A stretch of 64,000 bases of DNA from Omphalotus guepiniiformis (GCA_028554645.1 JAQOOI010000080.1:868001-932000), one strand, 5' to 3'. Shown: positions 23,213-35,480, counted from the stretch's first letter. Numbers and translations: made by a program. Notes: a model not told the origin generated them from the sequence alone.

Positions 23213-23741
23213 AAAAGAAGCATTAATTTCCACACAAAATTTTCATTCATATTGGATTGGTTTTTTACTTACTTTATGTATTGATTAGTTGCATGCTTTG
23301 CTTGTGATTTATAATACGCTAGATATTCATCCTTTCTAGATATGAGTTGTAAATTAGGAATTAATATTGTGATTCACATAGAACTTTCGTATAATTGACC
23401 TTACGTTGCATGATTTGTTTCTTTTTGATAATACTCCATATACTTATCCATTATAGTCCTGTTAGACCTGTCAAATCTTGAACTTGAAATTCCGATATAT
23501 CGTCTTTTGGAAAGAATTATTCTATATTGCCTCCGCACGCTAACATGATGTGTTCATCTTCGACACTTATTTCTGCGAAATTTCTCAGCGGTAGAAGATA
23601 GTCTATATAAGCTTTGGGGCTTAGATTTCTGGACGTGGTAAATCATCTCTCATTTGACGCACCTATTCGAACAACATCGAATTCCTATTGCTAAACATAG
23701 GGACGGCAACAAAACGAGGTATATTCGGCTCATATCTGTAC
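23213..23741. other. AT-rich convergent 3' region
   Basis: Low-GC interval between the stops of the lyase-like gene and the inositol kinase gene. No gene seen. Confidence 0.6.
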
Positions 23742-24860
23742 TCACATAGGTTCATTCTCCTGGAGCAATCGCTCCACTTCTTCAATCCTTCCATCTACTA
23801 ATCGCAACAACGTGTCCATGCCCTTCAACACGCCTTCATCAGGTCCTTCGCCAGGTTTGATGCGTGTATGGGCAAAGTCGATCAGTTTGACGGTATAAGG
23901 TGGTCCTGGCCGACTTCCTTGATCATCCTCATCCTCCTCCTCGTCTTCCTCATCATCGTCATCATCGTCAATATCTTCTGATATCCATTTCAGATCTTCC
24001 TCAGCTTTCGCGATATCAGCCTCATAGACGATGAGAATACTCCCGCCAACCATGCGCAACTCTAGCTCTGCGAAAGCTTTCCGTAGGTCCGCCAAGTCTG
24101 TTCTGAGATACTGCAGAATTGGAAGGAGGATATGGGCAGGTAAACCCAACGAGGGAGACCCCTCCGTCACGGACGACGATGCAATGGGAAAGACGCGCCT
24201 GATTCCCTCAGGGAGATCATAGACTTTGATAGACTTTCCATAAGCCTTGGGCGTCACGACTGGTTGAGATGTCGAATTGTCGTACACCTATTTGGCAGAT
24301 ATATTAGAATCACACTAGAAAGTACTAAAGAAGACACTGACTTGAAACCCCGTGAGTCTGATGCCACTTTCGAACGAGGTAGTCTCTCTGGCTGTTTTCT
24401 CCATGCGCTCGACCTTCTCAGGCGACGCATCCTCACCATACAACACTGTTCCTAGCTTCACATCCAAGATATTAGGTTTCCGAAATGGGTGCGAAAGATT
24501 TTCCAATACTATGGACTGTATTAGATGGAAGCTTTGTCAGTCTACACAATGAATGGAAGCGTGATTGTTTCGGCAAAACTCATCTTTATGGACGACTTCA
24601 TTCTGTAACTCTTTCACCGCGAAGCCACCGACCTCACTTGTTTTACTGTAATCCACCTCGCCCTCCAATTTCAATGTACCAAAAAACTTCGGAACGAAGG
24701 GCCGCAGATCGTGGAATCGTTCGTCACTGGTGAGATCTTGATAGAACTTCTGTTCCAACGGCAACGCAGGCTTGATAATCAGAGAGCCATCCTCTGTTGT
24801 TTGAACGCCTGCGTGTCCACCCACTTGGGACTTCAAAGGAACTGTATGGGATGAAGACAT
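23742..24860 (-). CDS. Inositol polyphosphate multikinase (IPMK/Arg82 family)
   Basis: Model: complement(join(23742..24287, 24342..24515, 24594..24860)), 328 aa. Phosphorylates inositol tris-/tetrakisphosphates on the way to InsP5/6 and pyrophosphates; yeast Arg82 also acts in arginine-responsive transcription. Motifs: the inositol-binding PxxxDxKxG as PNILDVKLG, SILIVYE, and the Mg/ATP site VKLIDFAHTR followed by GVLKGMDTLLRLV. An Asp/Glu run (residues about 265-285) lies between the last two, as in Arg82. The start MSSSHTVPLKSQVGGHAGVQ matches the family's glycine-rich beginning. The end of exon 1 is uncertain: GTC donors at 24596 or 24593 both keep the frame and neither is strong. Confidence 0.88.
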
Positions 24861-25526
24861 GAAAGTTGTAAACGAATCTGTTTGCTTACTCCGACACGGC
24901 GTGGATACTTGGCACTCCGCATCATTCTAACACTGTCACACCACAAGTTACGACCGGCTCAACCCTTTTTTGACGATGCCTCAATATTTATTTATTGTCT
25001 TCCCGCTAGTCGTGAAGGACAATGAAAGAAGGGCAAGCCAGGCATCGCATATGGTATTCAACATCCAACAAACCCGCTGACAGTCCCCATTTGGAGTACC
25101 TCGCAAATTCTGGTTGTTGAAGGATGCTCTCCGTCCACGAAGCTCTTATACGAGCTATGCACGCTGGCTGCTTTTCAATCCTATGCGGCAAGTAGTATTT
25201 CAAGATGTCATCACAAAGTAGCACCCCTCAAGACACGGGCGATGTCAGGTCTTCGGGAAATTGGTGGGTCACCTTCACTTAGAAGCAACGATTGGTATGT
25301 TCAGCCGTTATATGGGTTCTCGACAAGAACCCGCCTGTGACACCATTTCCGGTCGGACATCTTCCACGAGGGCTCCAGTTGGCCATTAATGATCGTCGGG
25401 TGCGTGTTCTAAATGATAACTTTTCCACAACACTAAAGTCTTGAGATCGCTAGATCTGTCAAGCAAGTCCGCGTCAATTGAAGGCAGGATCGGGGTTACC
25501 CATCCTCGTCAGAATGCAACACCTGT
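24861..25526. other. Intergenic, nothing recognised
   Basis: Upstream of the kinase and downstream of the methyltransferase, both minus. A 72-codon open frame (25006-25224, minus) has no ATG and no resemblance. Confidence 0.4.
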
Positions 25527-26424
25527 TCATCCCACCTTCACAAACTTTCCACATAAATGGTACAGTAAATGCTCCTCATCCTCTTCCGATCCCAGAGGTC
25601 TCCAAATCTTCGCTTCCTTCCACATCCCAACCTCCTTTCCAGCCCCATCAACATCCTTCATACCCTCAATCCACCGATCCGTCGCACAGTCCAACCGGCA
25701 CCCATCGAAAAATAACGTCCAAAGCGGGCTCCAAACCCTTTGCCACCACGCAATATCCTCACGGGGACTCCGGACGTGCTCAAAGATAAGAAGCTGCCCG
25801 CCGGGTCTAAGCACGTCCCTTATGAGGCGCGTAATTGCGTTCTCGGCATCTGGGATAGAGCACACAGTGAGAATAGAGACGACCGTGTCTATGGAGTGGA
25901 GATTCCCCCCTAGAGCGTTGAGGATCGAGAGGGTGTCCTCCGCACCGCAGGAAAGTAGTATCAGCGAGTTGTCGGATTCAAAGAAGCCCGCTTTGGCAGC
26001 GGTCTCGCGCAACTTGGGGTGCATGAGCGTGTTTGGCTCTATAGCGACGTATGTAGTTACCTTACTGTGGTCGAGATACTGCGCTGTATGACCTAAACCT
26101 GTGGAATCATGATGTGAGTATGCAATCAATATGCTATGAACCGAAGCAGTTTTAGGATGGATATTTAATTGCGACTCTGGACTTACCTGCTCCTAGATCG
26201 ACCACGACACCTTGCGCATTGGGCGTCAATAATGCTTCCTTGTTACAAGCGTTGAATTGGTCTAGGGGGGGCCCAAATGCAGCCCATAAATGCGCCATGA
26301 AAACCCGCGACAGCTGGAAGATATAAGCAGGATTCCGATATAATGTCTTTAGAGTAGGCATCAAAGCGGCGTTAAGCGCGTCCTTTAGCCGCTCTAGGAG
26401 AGAGAGAGCAGCGGAAAGCTTCAT
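25527..26424 (-). CDS. METTL7-like SAM-dependent methyltransferase
   Basis: Model: complement(join(25527..26098, 26187..26424)), 269 aa. SAM-binding motif I is VVVDLGAGLGH (split by the intron), acidic residue at the end of strand 2 in YVAIEPN, motif region DTVVSILTVCSIPD, and VLRPGGQLLIFEHVRSP as the post-I strand of class I methyltransferases. The C-terminal block WTLFFDGCRLDCATDRWIE is characteristic of the METTL7 (TMT1A/B) family, whose human members methylate small thiols at ER and lipid-droplet membranes. The N-terminus has an amphipathic stretch (LSLLERLKDALNAALMPTL) suited to membrane attachment. Thiol substrate for the fungal protein is inference from the family. Confidence 0.85.
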
Positions 26425-29365
26425 GGTTTCTTACTGAATCTCTGATTGTATGAAATGAGCTGAGTTCATGTCATCAATAGCACAAAGATTTACCTCGTAA
26501 GGATTGAGATGGAGGCAGAATTATTGAAAGAAGCCGGTTATTAGTACCAGGAAAGCTCAACGACCTTGAAGGAACTCGTTTCGTGAAGGCGGCCGTTAAA
26601 CAAAAATCTGCGTATCAAAGAACTGAACAGAGAGTAAGTAATCATCCAACGATGACAGAAGGTAAGGCATAAATCTCACCAGACGGATTCTGAGATTTGT
26701 TTCCTTTCTGCTGAGTGTCACTAGCGACTCTGATGAAAATTGATACGAACAGCCTGACTCGGAGGAGAGAAAGGAAATAGTACTTGACTCGGTGCACAAC
26801 ACATTACGGGAGAATCTTTGGTCCCCCACGATGTCACCTGATGGTCCAGGCGGCAGCCTGAATCACTTCATCGCTGGATGAAACACCGAGCAAGAGTCCC
26901 CAGGGGAAGCCGGATGTTGTACGGGGTGTCAATTGAGTCGCTCCGTTTTGATCGTTGCTGCACATTGGGCACAGATAGAGACTACTCATGAGCTTCTGTA
27001 CCAATCATCGTATGAGTGGGCATACTCCGACGTCGAGTTTGATCGTTCTTGATGCAGATTAATATCAGTTATCATACTTCGAGAAGTGCGCACAGTGCAT
27101 TAAGTCGCTTTTCGGCCCTGCAGTGGAACGGAACATTGTCAATGAGAAACGATTCTCACGTGACGCTACGCGTTATGGACGCTTGTTTATTTCAGAGGCC
27201 CCACCTTCTTTGTCTCGCCACTGACACTACTCTCGGGTTCTCTATCCTCGTTTTGTGAAAAGCTCTGGAGATGACGAACAAGTCAGAACACGAGCCTTGT
27301 CACAAGATGTCGGAATCGCCTTCCATCCGGGCCATCTATCCTAGTCTACCGGATTATCTTCTTGGATTCATGTGTTGTACTATCCCTGAACGCGAGTATC
27401 GATGTTCTACGAAGCTTGACTAGGCTCTCAGACCCTTCATCTAAATTAGATCAAGGCCTACCTGATGCATGCCTGCAGACACGAGTATGTGAAAGTACCT
27501 CGCCACTCGGACGATTGTACGACGATTGATTTATCTTTCAATCTATCTGGTGACCGTTAGGATGCCAGACTATTCGCCATTCCATAAAATCACAGAACCT
27601 ATTACCCAGAAGGCGTAGATAAACACCGATTCCGACCCACACCGAACACAACAGCTGTCTACTGGTCCAAATATTACCAAGTCGTTGGGTTCAATTCTAT
27701 CGATTCTTGTGCGGTGCCACAGCTCTCCACCTTCGCTGTCTTCTGTACCCCCAAACATAGGCATGGACACTCCGGATGTACATTCCGCCTCTCCATCTCC
27801 TCTCACCATCATCTCCGTATGTCTTCAAATCACCGTATCCCTTGAAAGTGCAACACAAGAATTAAGTCATCTTCTTAGCTTTTCTCGGCACCCACAAACA
27901 CAGGACACGACATTTCGGGTCACCCATCAACTTTACCCCAAAAACCAAGTCATGCCTGATTCGTGGAGATGTTTAAACGGTGGAGAACAGGCCGTGTGCT
28001 CGCATCTCAATTGACTTCCTGACGACATCAGTTTGGAATCGTTCACATGCCTGTTTCAAACATTTTGGAGGGGTTCTATCTCTCTTTTGAAGTCAGCGAA
28101 GTCGAGAGTGGTATCGACGTTTGAGTGTACTCTGTAGGTACCAGGAACCATCCATTGTATTCGTTTCGTAAAGGACATTCCTCCAAAGTTACTTGGTGTA
28201 TTCCGAAGCCGATCAATCTTATCTATTCATTTCACCGGTGAAACATCTCGTTTCTTTCCAAACGCATGCACCGAACATTGGAACATTCCTCTAGGGTTCA
28301 AAAGTTCACAGTTCAAGTTGACAGGGCTCCGGTGTTCCGAGATGTAGTGAGTAACGGCTTCTAGGATGTTTGTGTGTTTATTTCACTCGTGAACTATATC
28401 ATTTGACTTGGCGGTTACACTTCCATCTCAGTACTAAAGTCTAGAGGTATGAACACATTTCACCGTTCTATTTCCCAGTGCACTTATTTGAAAGCCAAAG
28501 GAAGGAAAGAAGAGTTGGAGACATTTGTCAGGCAAGTCAGAAGAAGGCTGCGGTGCATGTTTGTCAAAGATTTCTAGATCCTTGTTTGGTCTGGTGATAT
28601 TTCACTAACAAGCTAACGGTAGCTATAGCATCTATGTATGGCAATTTACACTACATTTTGTTTGCGGAATTCATGACGGTACCGGGGTAACGTCATGTCA
28701 AACACTTTATTCCGACATTCCGCAAGACCTCGAGATAGTCATCTACATCCGATTTGTTGCTTAAAACTGCAAGCAGCTGCAAAGAATGAATGTTGTATGC
28801 TCTGAGGATGGGGGAAGCATGGTGATAGATCATGATGAGGCTTCCCGTCGCAATCAGTTACTTACTGAGTAAGTGGGGAAATGCGATACTAGAAACGGAA
28901 CTGCAAATCGGAATAGAAAGCCGGACGAGTTTTTGAAGATGTGGTATTGAAAATGAGACGAGGCTAGACAGACGAGATTGAATGAATATTGACTATTGAA
29001 TTGTCACCCTTTGCCCTTGTACCTGCGGAGAAGCGTAGACTCAGAGATCTAGAAACAAAAAGAGAAAGACAGCCGAAATGAAAAGAGAGAGAGGAGAAGA
29101 AGGGGGAGTGGTGAAGACCCTGAGGGAGGGTGGTGGATGGACGAGGGAGATCTGGGACGATCAGATGACGGGGGGAAGTATCTGAACACGTTTTTGATGG
29201 TATGTGTACATGTTTGTTTTTTCTAAATAGATTGTATCATATAACAAGGTACGTCAGCTATCGTCATTTCGTTCTGCCCTTTCGACCCACAAACGTCACA
29301 CTGCGAAAAGGTGAGTCGAGACGCAGTGAGAGAGTGTGCAGAGACCCCGCTAAGATGCAACCAGG
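26425..29365. other. Gene-poor 2.9-kb interval upstream of the bZIP gene
   Basis: The longest stretch without a supported gene. It has only short open frames on both strands (the longest about 109 codons at 27685-28014, plus, with Ser/Pro-rich text but no family match). It probably includes the methyltransferase promoter and a long 5' leader with upstream ATGs for the bZIP gene; an intron-like segment (GTATGT to AAATAG) lies at about 29200-29231. Confidence 0.4.
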
Positions 29366-30918
29366 ATGGCTCCAAAGAGCAGCTCACGCTCACCTGTACC
29401 ACTCTCCGCCCATCCGCCTCCAGTTCTCCAGAAACGCTCCGATTTCGATCTTGAGCCGAACCCCTTTGAACAGTCCTTCTCTGCTACTCCACGTTCCGCC
29501 TCTAGCAATGTACGCGGTTCGTCTCCCCTTCACGAGTCGCTTGGCCCGTCGTCCAACGAATCGAACCACACCAGGTCCTCAGACAGCGAGCAAGGTCGAC
29601 CATCTGCCAAATCAACTTCTCCACGCCCCGTACTCCCGCCCGTCGCCTCCATCAGTTCCCCCGCTGATCAATCCTTCCCGTGGCACTTCAATAATTCCCT
29701 AGCCAACTCGCTCCGATCCGGTCCGCTTTCACCAGCGATGCTTGCTGGTCCTCAGAACCCGAGCGACGCCGCCTCCAATTCGATTCAGTTTGATCCCAAC
29801 TCGTTTCGTACTGGCCTCACCCCCCGAACGGGTCTCACCCCGCGGACTGGTCTTACGCCCGGAACTGGTTTGACTCCTCTCGTTGGTGGCCCCGTCGCGT
29901 TTCCTGCCTCCCCTGGCACCGCTGCCTTTCTCGCCCTCATGAACAACGGCGCCGGCTCAGGCGCTGGACCAACTATCACCCCAAATACTCTCAACGCTAT
30001 CACAGGCGTCCTCAACAGCTCTTCGTCCAGCCAGTACAACCAGCCCACTGTCCCCTCTCACCTTCAGACAAGCCATTCTGCTAATGCCAACGATAATGGC
30101 AACGGTAACAATTCTAATCCGGCTTACCTTGAGTCTGCATCCTCTGCGGCATCTACAGCCGCAAATGGCCTTTTCTTGCTCTCCCAGGCCCATCAGGAAC
30201 TCACTAAAAGAGAGGAAGAGGCACGTGCGACTGCGAATGGCGTCGCGTCCACTAATGGCAAACGCGTTCCCAAACGCAAAGCTTCTGAGGCTTCAGCGAA
30301 CGCACCCGCCCCGACCCGAACATCCAAGCGCGCGAGGGCAGGCAACAACAAGAGAAAGCAGTCGTCGGAGGATTTGGAGGACGATGACATGGACGACGAT
30401 GACGACGACGACGACGGTTCTCTGGAAGCAGATGGTCCGATCGGTGCAGGCAAGGCGAATGGTGGAAGGGGTGGCGGGAATAAAAAGCCGGAGACGGAGG
30501 AGGAGAAGAGGAAAAACTTCTTGGAGCGCAACAGGCAGGGTATGTCTTTTCATTGTGCCTCAATTCCATGTATCTCATATGTCCGCAGGCCGCTCTCAAA
30601 TGTCGGCAACGCAAAAAGGCATGGCTTGCTCAGCTTCAAGCAAAAGTCGAATATCTATCTCAAGAAAACGAGCGGCTCACGTCCGCGCTTGTCTCTTCCC
30701 GGGAAGAGATTTCTCGACTCAGTGCACTCGTTGGTAGTGCTGGTCTCGGCGGCGCAGCTGGCTTGCCGATTAACCTTGGTGTTGGTGCCGTTGGTGCCGG
30801 TGGCGTGCCAATTAGCATGGGCGTTGGCATGCCTTCAGCGGTCAACGGTACAAAAGCAGGTCCTGCTGGGACTGGGCAAGGTCCCCAGCGGGGAAATAGT
30901 GGTGGTTATGGCTACTAG
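29366..30918 (+). CDS. Atf1-like bZIP transcription factor (ATF/CREB), frame conflict at its intron
   Basis: Exon 1 29366..30538 or 30539, exon 2 30589..30918; about 500 aa if joined without frame change. Fungal Atf1-type factors bind CRE sites and act downstream of the Hog1/Sty1 stress kinase. Visible: N-terminal Aft1-type regions (SFPWHFNNSLANSL, repeated TGLTP motifs at residues about 149-171, FPASPGTAAFLALMN, GLFLLSQAHQELTKREEE), an Asp-rich linker, the basic region EEEKRKNFLERNRQ + AALKCRQRKKAWL and a leucine zipper (LQAKVEYLSQENERLTSALV). The basic region is split by the intron. Exon 1 ends a codon at 30538 and exon 2 needs a codon start at 30589, but the only GT donor is at 30540, leaving one extra G. 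See findings. Start chosen as the first ATG of the open frame (MAPKSSSRSPVPLS). Confidence 0.85.
29810..29878 (+). repeat. 18-bp tandem repeat coding TGLTP(R/G)
   Basis: Nearly four copies of an 18-nt unit inside the bZIP gene, encoding Thr-Gly-Leu-Thr-Pro plus Arg or Gly. Copies differ at third positions. Confidence 0.85.
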
Positions 30919-31863
30919 GTATTTGATTGCCATCGCGCATACATCGACATATCCTGACAGAATAACACACGCATAAAAGGGGTCGAGCGTTGGTAACAAC
31001 GTGATGATTAATATTTGGGAATGGTCAGCTTTTCAAAATTCCCTTCTCTCTCCGGTCTTTGGATGCTTTTTACCGTCTTGGTGCATCATTCTTACCATCA
31101 ATGCTCTACTCTATCAGTGACAAGCTTATAACCCACATCTACGCGCTACATTGCCAACAGTAAACCAAATCAAAGAAACACGCTATACTTATATGCATAC
31201 ATGCCATGCTACTCATGCAACAACCAACCTCACGTTTACCTCTATATGTGTACTATTCCGCTCGGCATGGAGAGAGAAGATCTCTGTTCGGTACCGCTTC
31301 TCTTGTACTCTGTCCCTTACTCGTCAACCTCCTATTATCCTAAATCATCACCTTGATTATTCTACGCTCATGATACACACGCATTTGTTACATCATCACG
31401 ATGATTGTTGCTCCTCTTTCTTCCCCTGGACCGTTTCATTTGATCCTGTCTCTTACTCTCAATCCTTGCTCACTGTACTACCTGTCCTCCTCGCCGCCGG
31501 CTTTTTCTTTTTTCTTCAAGGGCTTTCAGTCGGTTGTTCTTTTGTATTTTCCTTGTTGTCCGCCTTTTATACTTCCCCCTTCCCCCCTCCCGCTTCTCTT
31601 TCTATTCACGTTGAATCGTTCTTGGGCTGTGGTGTCTTGTCGTCTACTTATTCGGTGGCTTGGAGTGGATTGTCTTTACTCTTTTTCTTGTTTCCCTCTC
31701 TACACTTAGGTATATCATAACAAGTATACATTAGTGAATCCAATGACTGCGCAAGTAAACGAATCAAATGAAAGCAGCACTCTGCATTCATCATGATCGT
31801 CCAGGTTGCTGCGTCACAAATCTGATAATTATAATTGGTGAAATATCTTTGTGCTGATCTGCA
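30919..31863. other. Convergent 3' region, pyrimidine-rich
   Basis: 3' UTR of the bZIP gene and 3' side of the WDR89-like gene; long C/T-rich tracts at about 31400-31710 on the plus strand give Leu/Phe/Ser-rich chance frames. Nothing supported. Confidence 0.5.
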
Positions 31864-33499
31864 TCAACGTCTAAATCGCTTCCCTGACTGCATGACAATG
31901 ATAGTAAGATCAGTTTACAGCCCCAAAATCAGCTGTCTTATAATTGACAAACCTGTTCATCTCCCCAGTCAACATCCCGTCTTTTCGTGTTCGTAGATTC
32001 GTAATCTACATCCATTGAATTGTCCATATCGTTATCTCCGCCTGTGGATAGACCAGGCCAGACATTAATCCGGGAATCTTCGCCACCAGTAACGAGAATA
32101 TGATTCTACAGGTAATGGATACAAGGCACAAAAGTGAAAAACGAGTAAGAAAAGACACACACGAGGAGCCGAGTTAAAAGTATGAAGGGAACTTGACAAA
32201 CCTGTTCATCCCAAAGAAGACACCTGACGATTTCCGCGTGTGCGTTCGACCAGAGCTTGTGTAAAGTCCAAGGTGCGTTTGGGGTAGATAAGTTCATGTT
32301 GGATAGTAACGCCACGTCTCCCCTGTAATTCCTCGTTTTTGAGATTCCGAAGGGATTCGCGTGAGAGGAAAAGCAAGTACGAACTCGTTGGAACCGACGA
32401 ATACGCCTAGACCAAGGTCGTTCCCAGCAGTACTCCTTGGGGTGTGGCATGTGATCAGGTAGTCTGTCACCCATGTCCTGTTTCCGGTGTGTATAGAAGG
32501 GTTTCGAATGTCCTGAGTTTGTAGTTGGTCGAGCTACTTGAGGTGAAATCCAGGGAAGAGATAATAAGACAATGAGTGATGAGGCTTTTCAGGAGAATAC
32601 GATACCTCGGAGGACCAAGTACTGAATGTCTCCATATCACTTGCGGCCCATATTCTAGGGATCTTTGAGGTTGGATCTAGGGTTGAGGTAGGTATCCACC
32701 CCGTTTGAGAGATACTACAGCCCCAGTTGCCGACTTGAATTACAGCCTCGTCTTCATCTTCTTCGTCGGCATTGGATGTACAGATCAGTCCGTCAGAGGA
32801 CGCGGAAAGGAGGAGCGAAGGTACGGGTGATGAAGATAACGGGTCGTTGGAGAAATGCAAGGCTGTTATATCGTCCGAATGTGTTGAAGAGTGTGTTCGG
32901 AGAGGTGCAGCAGGTTGTCTCGGGTCCCTGGAGTTCCTCAATTAGCATTGGACTTGTCAATGTGAAGAACAGAATGGTCGTTACCAGTACAAGATAAGCG
33001 CGTCTTCCCCTTGTAATTCTGTTCCAGCAGCTACCATCGAGCCATCCCTAGAAACGTCGAAACAAAGCAACGCCCGGTCTTTGCCCAGATTCGTCACTAC
33101 ACCCAAGAACATCTTTTGAGTTTTCGACAATGACACGCTTTGACACCAACGAACAAAACACAACGTACTTTTTATACTATGCGACCCGGTCCGCTCATCC
33201 CAAACTTTGACCGAACCGTCTTTTCCAGACGAGACAAGAGTTTGTCCGTTGGATCCATTTATACATTCTACCGTTCGCATATGTGTACAAGCGATATCGT
33301 GCCCAGGAAGACTCTGGACTTTTCGCAAGGTAGTCTTATCGAATAGATCGATTGTGTTTAGAGGTGCGGAGGTACATGCTGCGTAGCAGGATGATAGGGA
33401 GGTTAAGGATGTTATGTATGCTTCAGATCCTGCTATGAATGTGTTCAGAGGCTTGGAGGTTGACTCGAAATGTGGAGATTCGAGCAGTATCACGTCCAT
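31864..33499 (-). CDS. WD40-repeat protein, WDR89-like
   Basis: Model: complement(join(31864..31887, 31953..32105, 32202..32322, 32385..32533, 32606..32936, 32985..33096, 33169..33499)), 406 aa. Beta-propeller protein: clear WD blades around TLVSSGKDGSVKVWDERTG, DVSRDGSMVAAGTELQGED, LLLSASSDGLICTSNADEED, WTLHKLWSNAHAEIVRCLLW and NHILVTGGEDSRINVWPG. The string HSDDITALHFSND followed by GNWGCSISQTGW is typical of the WDR89 group, whose molecular role is poorly known (scaffold). The last exon is 24 nt and encodes SGKRFRR and the stop. The start is the first ATG, 134 bp behind the stop of the next gene upstream. Confidence 0.88.
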
Positions 33500-33633
33500 T
33501 TGTTGAGATTTGACGCGGTCCGGTCAAAGCAGTTACAATGAAAAAAATTAGCAGCACGTGCTGGCCCGTGCGCACAAAGCGCTTAAGGAAAAATTTCCCA
33601 TGTATAAGTACAACAAGTACTGTACATTGATAA

Positions 33634-35480
33634 TCAGTAAGGGAATTTATCATTATTCTTGACTTCCGGCTCAATACCAGCCAGCCTTTGCTCCTCTGCA
33701 CATTTATCCAAATACTCCAACATAACCTCTTCATATAACCCATTCCCTTTGTACCTCTTCACATCCTCCGTCCAGCTCCTTACCGCACTCGCCATCCTCG
33801 CAGGAACACCAGGTTCTTTAGCCAGCTCCGTTACCGGAAACAAATACGTCCTAATCGTGAACAAGATCGCACCCGACAACGGTAATCGTCGAAGTGTCTG
33901 TCTTTCCGTCCTCAAACGTAAATTCTCCGGAGCTACGACGGGTTGTTCGTCCGGATGTATAGGATGTCCTTGAGTGAACGTTTCCTCCGAGCCATTGGTG
34001 GTGATTGACCAAGAAAGCTCGTCTGGGTCAACGAGATCGTCATTCTCGATCAAGGGGTCAATGTTTTTCGCGCTAGTCCCGGTGTTACGACGGCTCTCCA
34101 TTGGTGGAACTACCTGGAAAAAGTAGTTGTTGCGGATAACGGGTTTCTCTACGGGCATACGTTTGAAGAATCTATCCATGCTATTGCGGAGTTTTGTCTC
34201 ATCTGAAAGAGGGGTGGTCCGAGTGAGACTCGCGGATTGTCAAGTGGGAGGGATGGTTGAACATACATTGAGGTACGTGTCCTTCAATGTGAATTTCCTC
34301 GAGAGACATACCAATCTTATCCCGCATTCGCCAGAAACCTGACCAGCGGGAAGGAATGACGATTACTCTCATATACCAATAACAATTCGCGCTCACCAGG
34401 AACACATATTGCACCACCTTGGAAGTAGTATCTTCCGTCAGTACCTAAGTAAACGCATTAGCATATACAGCGACTTGAGGCCAATAAACGAGACTACCTT
34501 CAACCATCAAAGCTAGATCATCTTGAACACTCAATTCCCGAATCATTAGGTCAACCAACCAACGACTCAGTATGAATGCATACTTACAGCAGTGCAGCAA
34601 CCCTCATTGCTTGTTCCGCTTCCTCTACACTAACCTCTCGCAATTTCAAAACACCGTTTCTAGTCAGTGGCGGTGGAACTTGCAGCGTAGCGCCGACGGG
34701 TACGATCGTCACTTCACGAACACCGCCCTCTTCATCACGGGCGACAGTGAACGTGGTAGGGTGGCGTCTACTGAGGTATTCGCAAAGATCATGAACTAGT
34801 TCCACCGCTACGATGCGGAATCACGTCAGGAATCATAATCAACAATGAAGCGCGCGGGGGGGGTTCACCTGCATGACTAGCAGATTTCACCACTCCAGGT
34901 CTATCAGGCAGTACACGCACCACGTTGTGCCCCCGTGTAGCTATCCGATGCTTGCGAATATTGTAATACGAAGGGAACTGATTGTCGAGCTAAACAAGCG
35001 TAGGTCCAGAGTTCAAGTTACGTCCCAAAGAGTTCAGTGATTGAATGAAACCGACCTCGATCCATTCATCGAAAGGCATATCGCGGATGCCCATCGTAAC
35101 ACTGTCGGCGATGTTTAAGCACTTCCCGTTGGCTAGGAGGAGGCTGGCTCACTGGTAGGCGCCCCATCTGAAGGGACGGTATGGGATAGGCTTCAACTCC
35201 GTAGGAGGAGCAGGGCTCGCAGTGACGGATGGGTAAGGGAAATCTTGAGGTATCCATTCTATTCAAGGTTTAATCGTTGGTATAATATAGATCGGAACGT
35301 AACAAAATGCTCACCACCAAACTCCCGCTGCTTGATATCCTGCTTAGTACTGAGCTTCTCTTTCGGTGTCACTGCGTCCGGAGATGCATTTGCTGAAGAC
35401 TTGAATTGAGATTTGGTGTATGCAAAGATGATCAGTACAGCAAGGATAGCGAGAACGAGGGGTAATGAGAGGTCGGACAT
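33634..35480 (-). CDS. DUF3445 / heme-dependent oxidative N-demethylase-like protein, membrane anchored
   Basis: Model: complement(join(33634..34202, 34267..34338, 34397..34444, 34498..34529, 34588..34807, 34869..34989, 35056..35101, 35153..35258, 35315..35480)), 459 aa. N-terminal hydrophobic anchor at residues 5-22 (SLPLVLAILAVLIIFAY), then the DUF3445 domain: PIPYRPFRWGAYHVTMGIRD, LDNQFPSYYNIRKHRI, GTDGRYYFQGGAICVPG, GFWRMRDKIGMSLEEIHIEG and the C-terminal RTERQTLRRLPLSGAILFTI with its following RTYL. Some bacterial relatives are heme enzymes that remove methyl groups oxidatively from amines; whether fungal members do this is inference. Several exons are 32-72 nt, yet all phases agree. It lies tandem to and just upstream of the WDR89-like gene. 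Confidence 0.85.

Noticed and set aside
25006..25224. 72-codon minus frame near the methyltransferase
   Set aside because: No ATG, no splice link, no resemblance.
29366..30976. Single 536-codon reading of the bZIP gene through the intron
   Set aside because: After residue 391 the text is random-looking while the bZIP domain sits in another frame; kept only as evidence of the frame conflict.
31151..31720. Plus-strand 189-codon Leu/Phe/Ser frame
   Set aside because: Arises from pyrimidine-rich 3' sequence; no start context or family.
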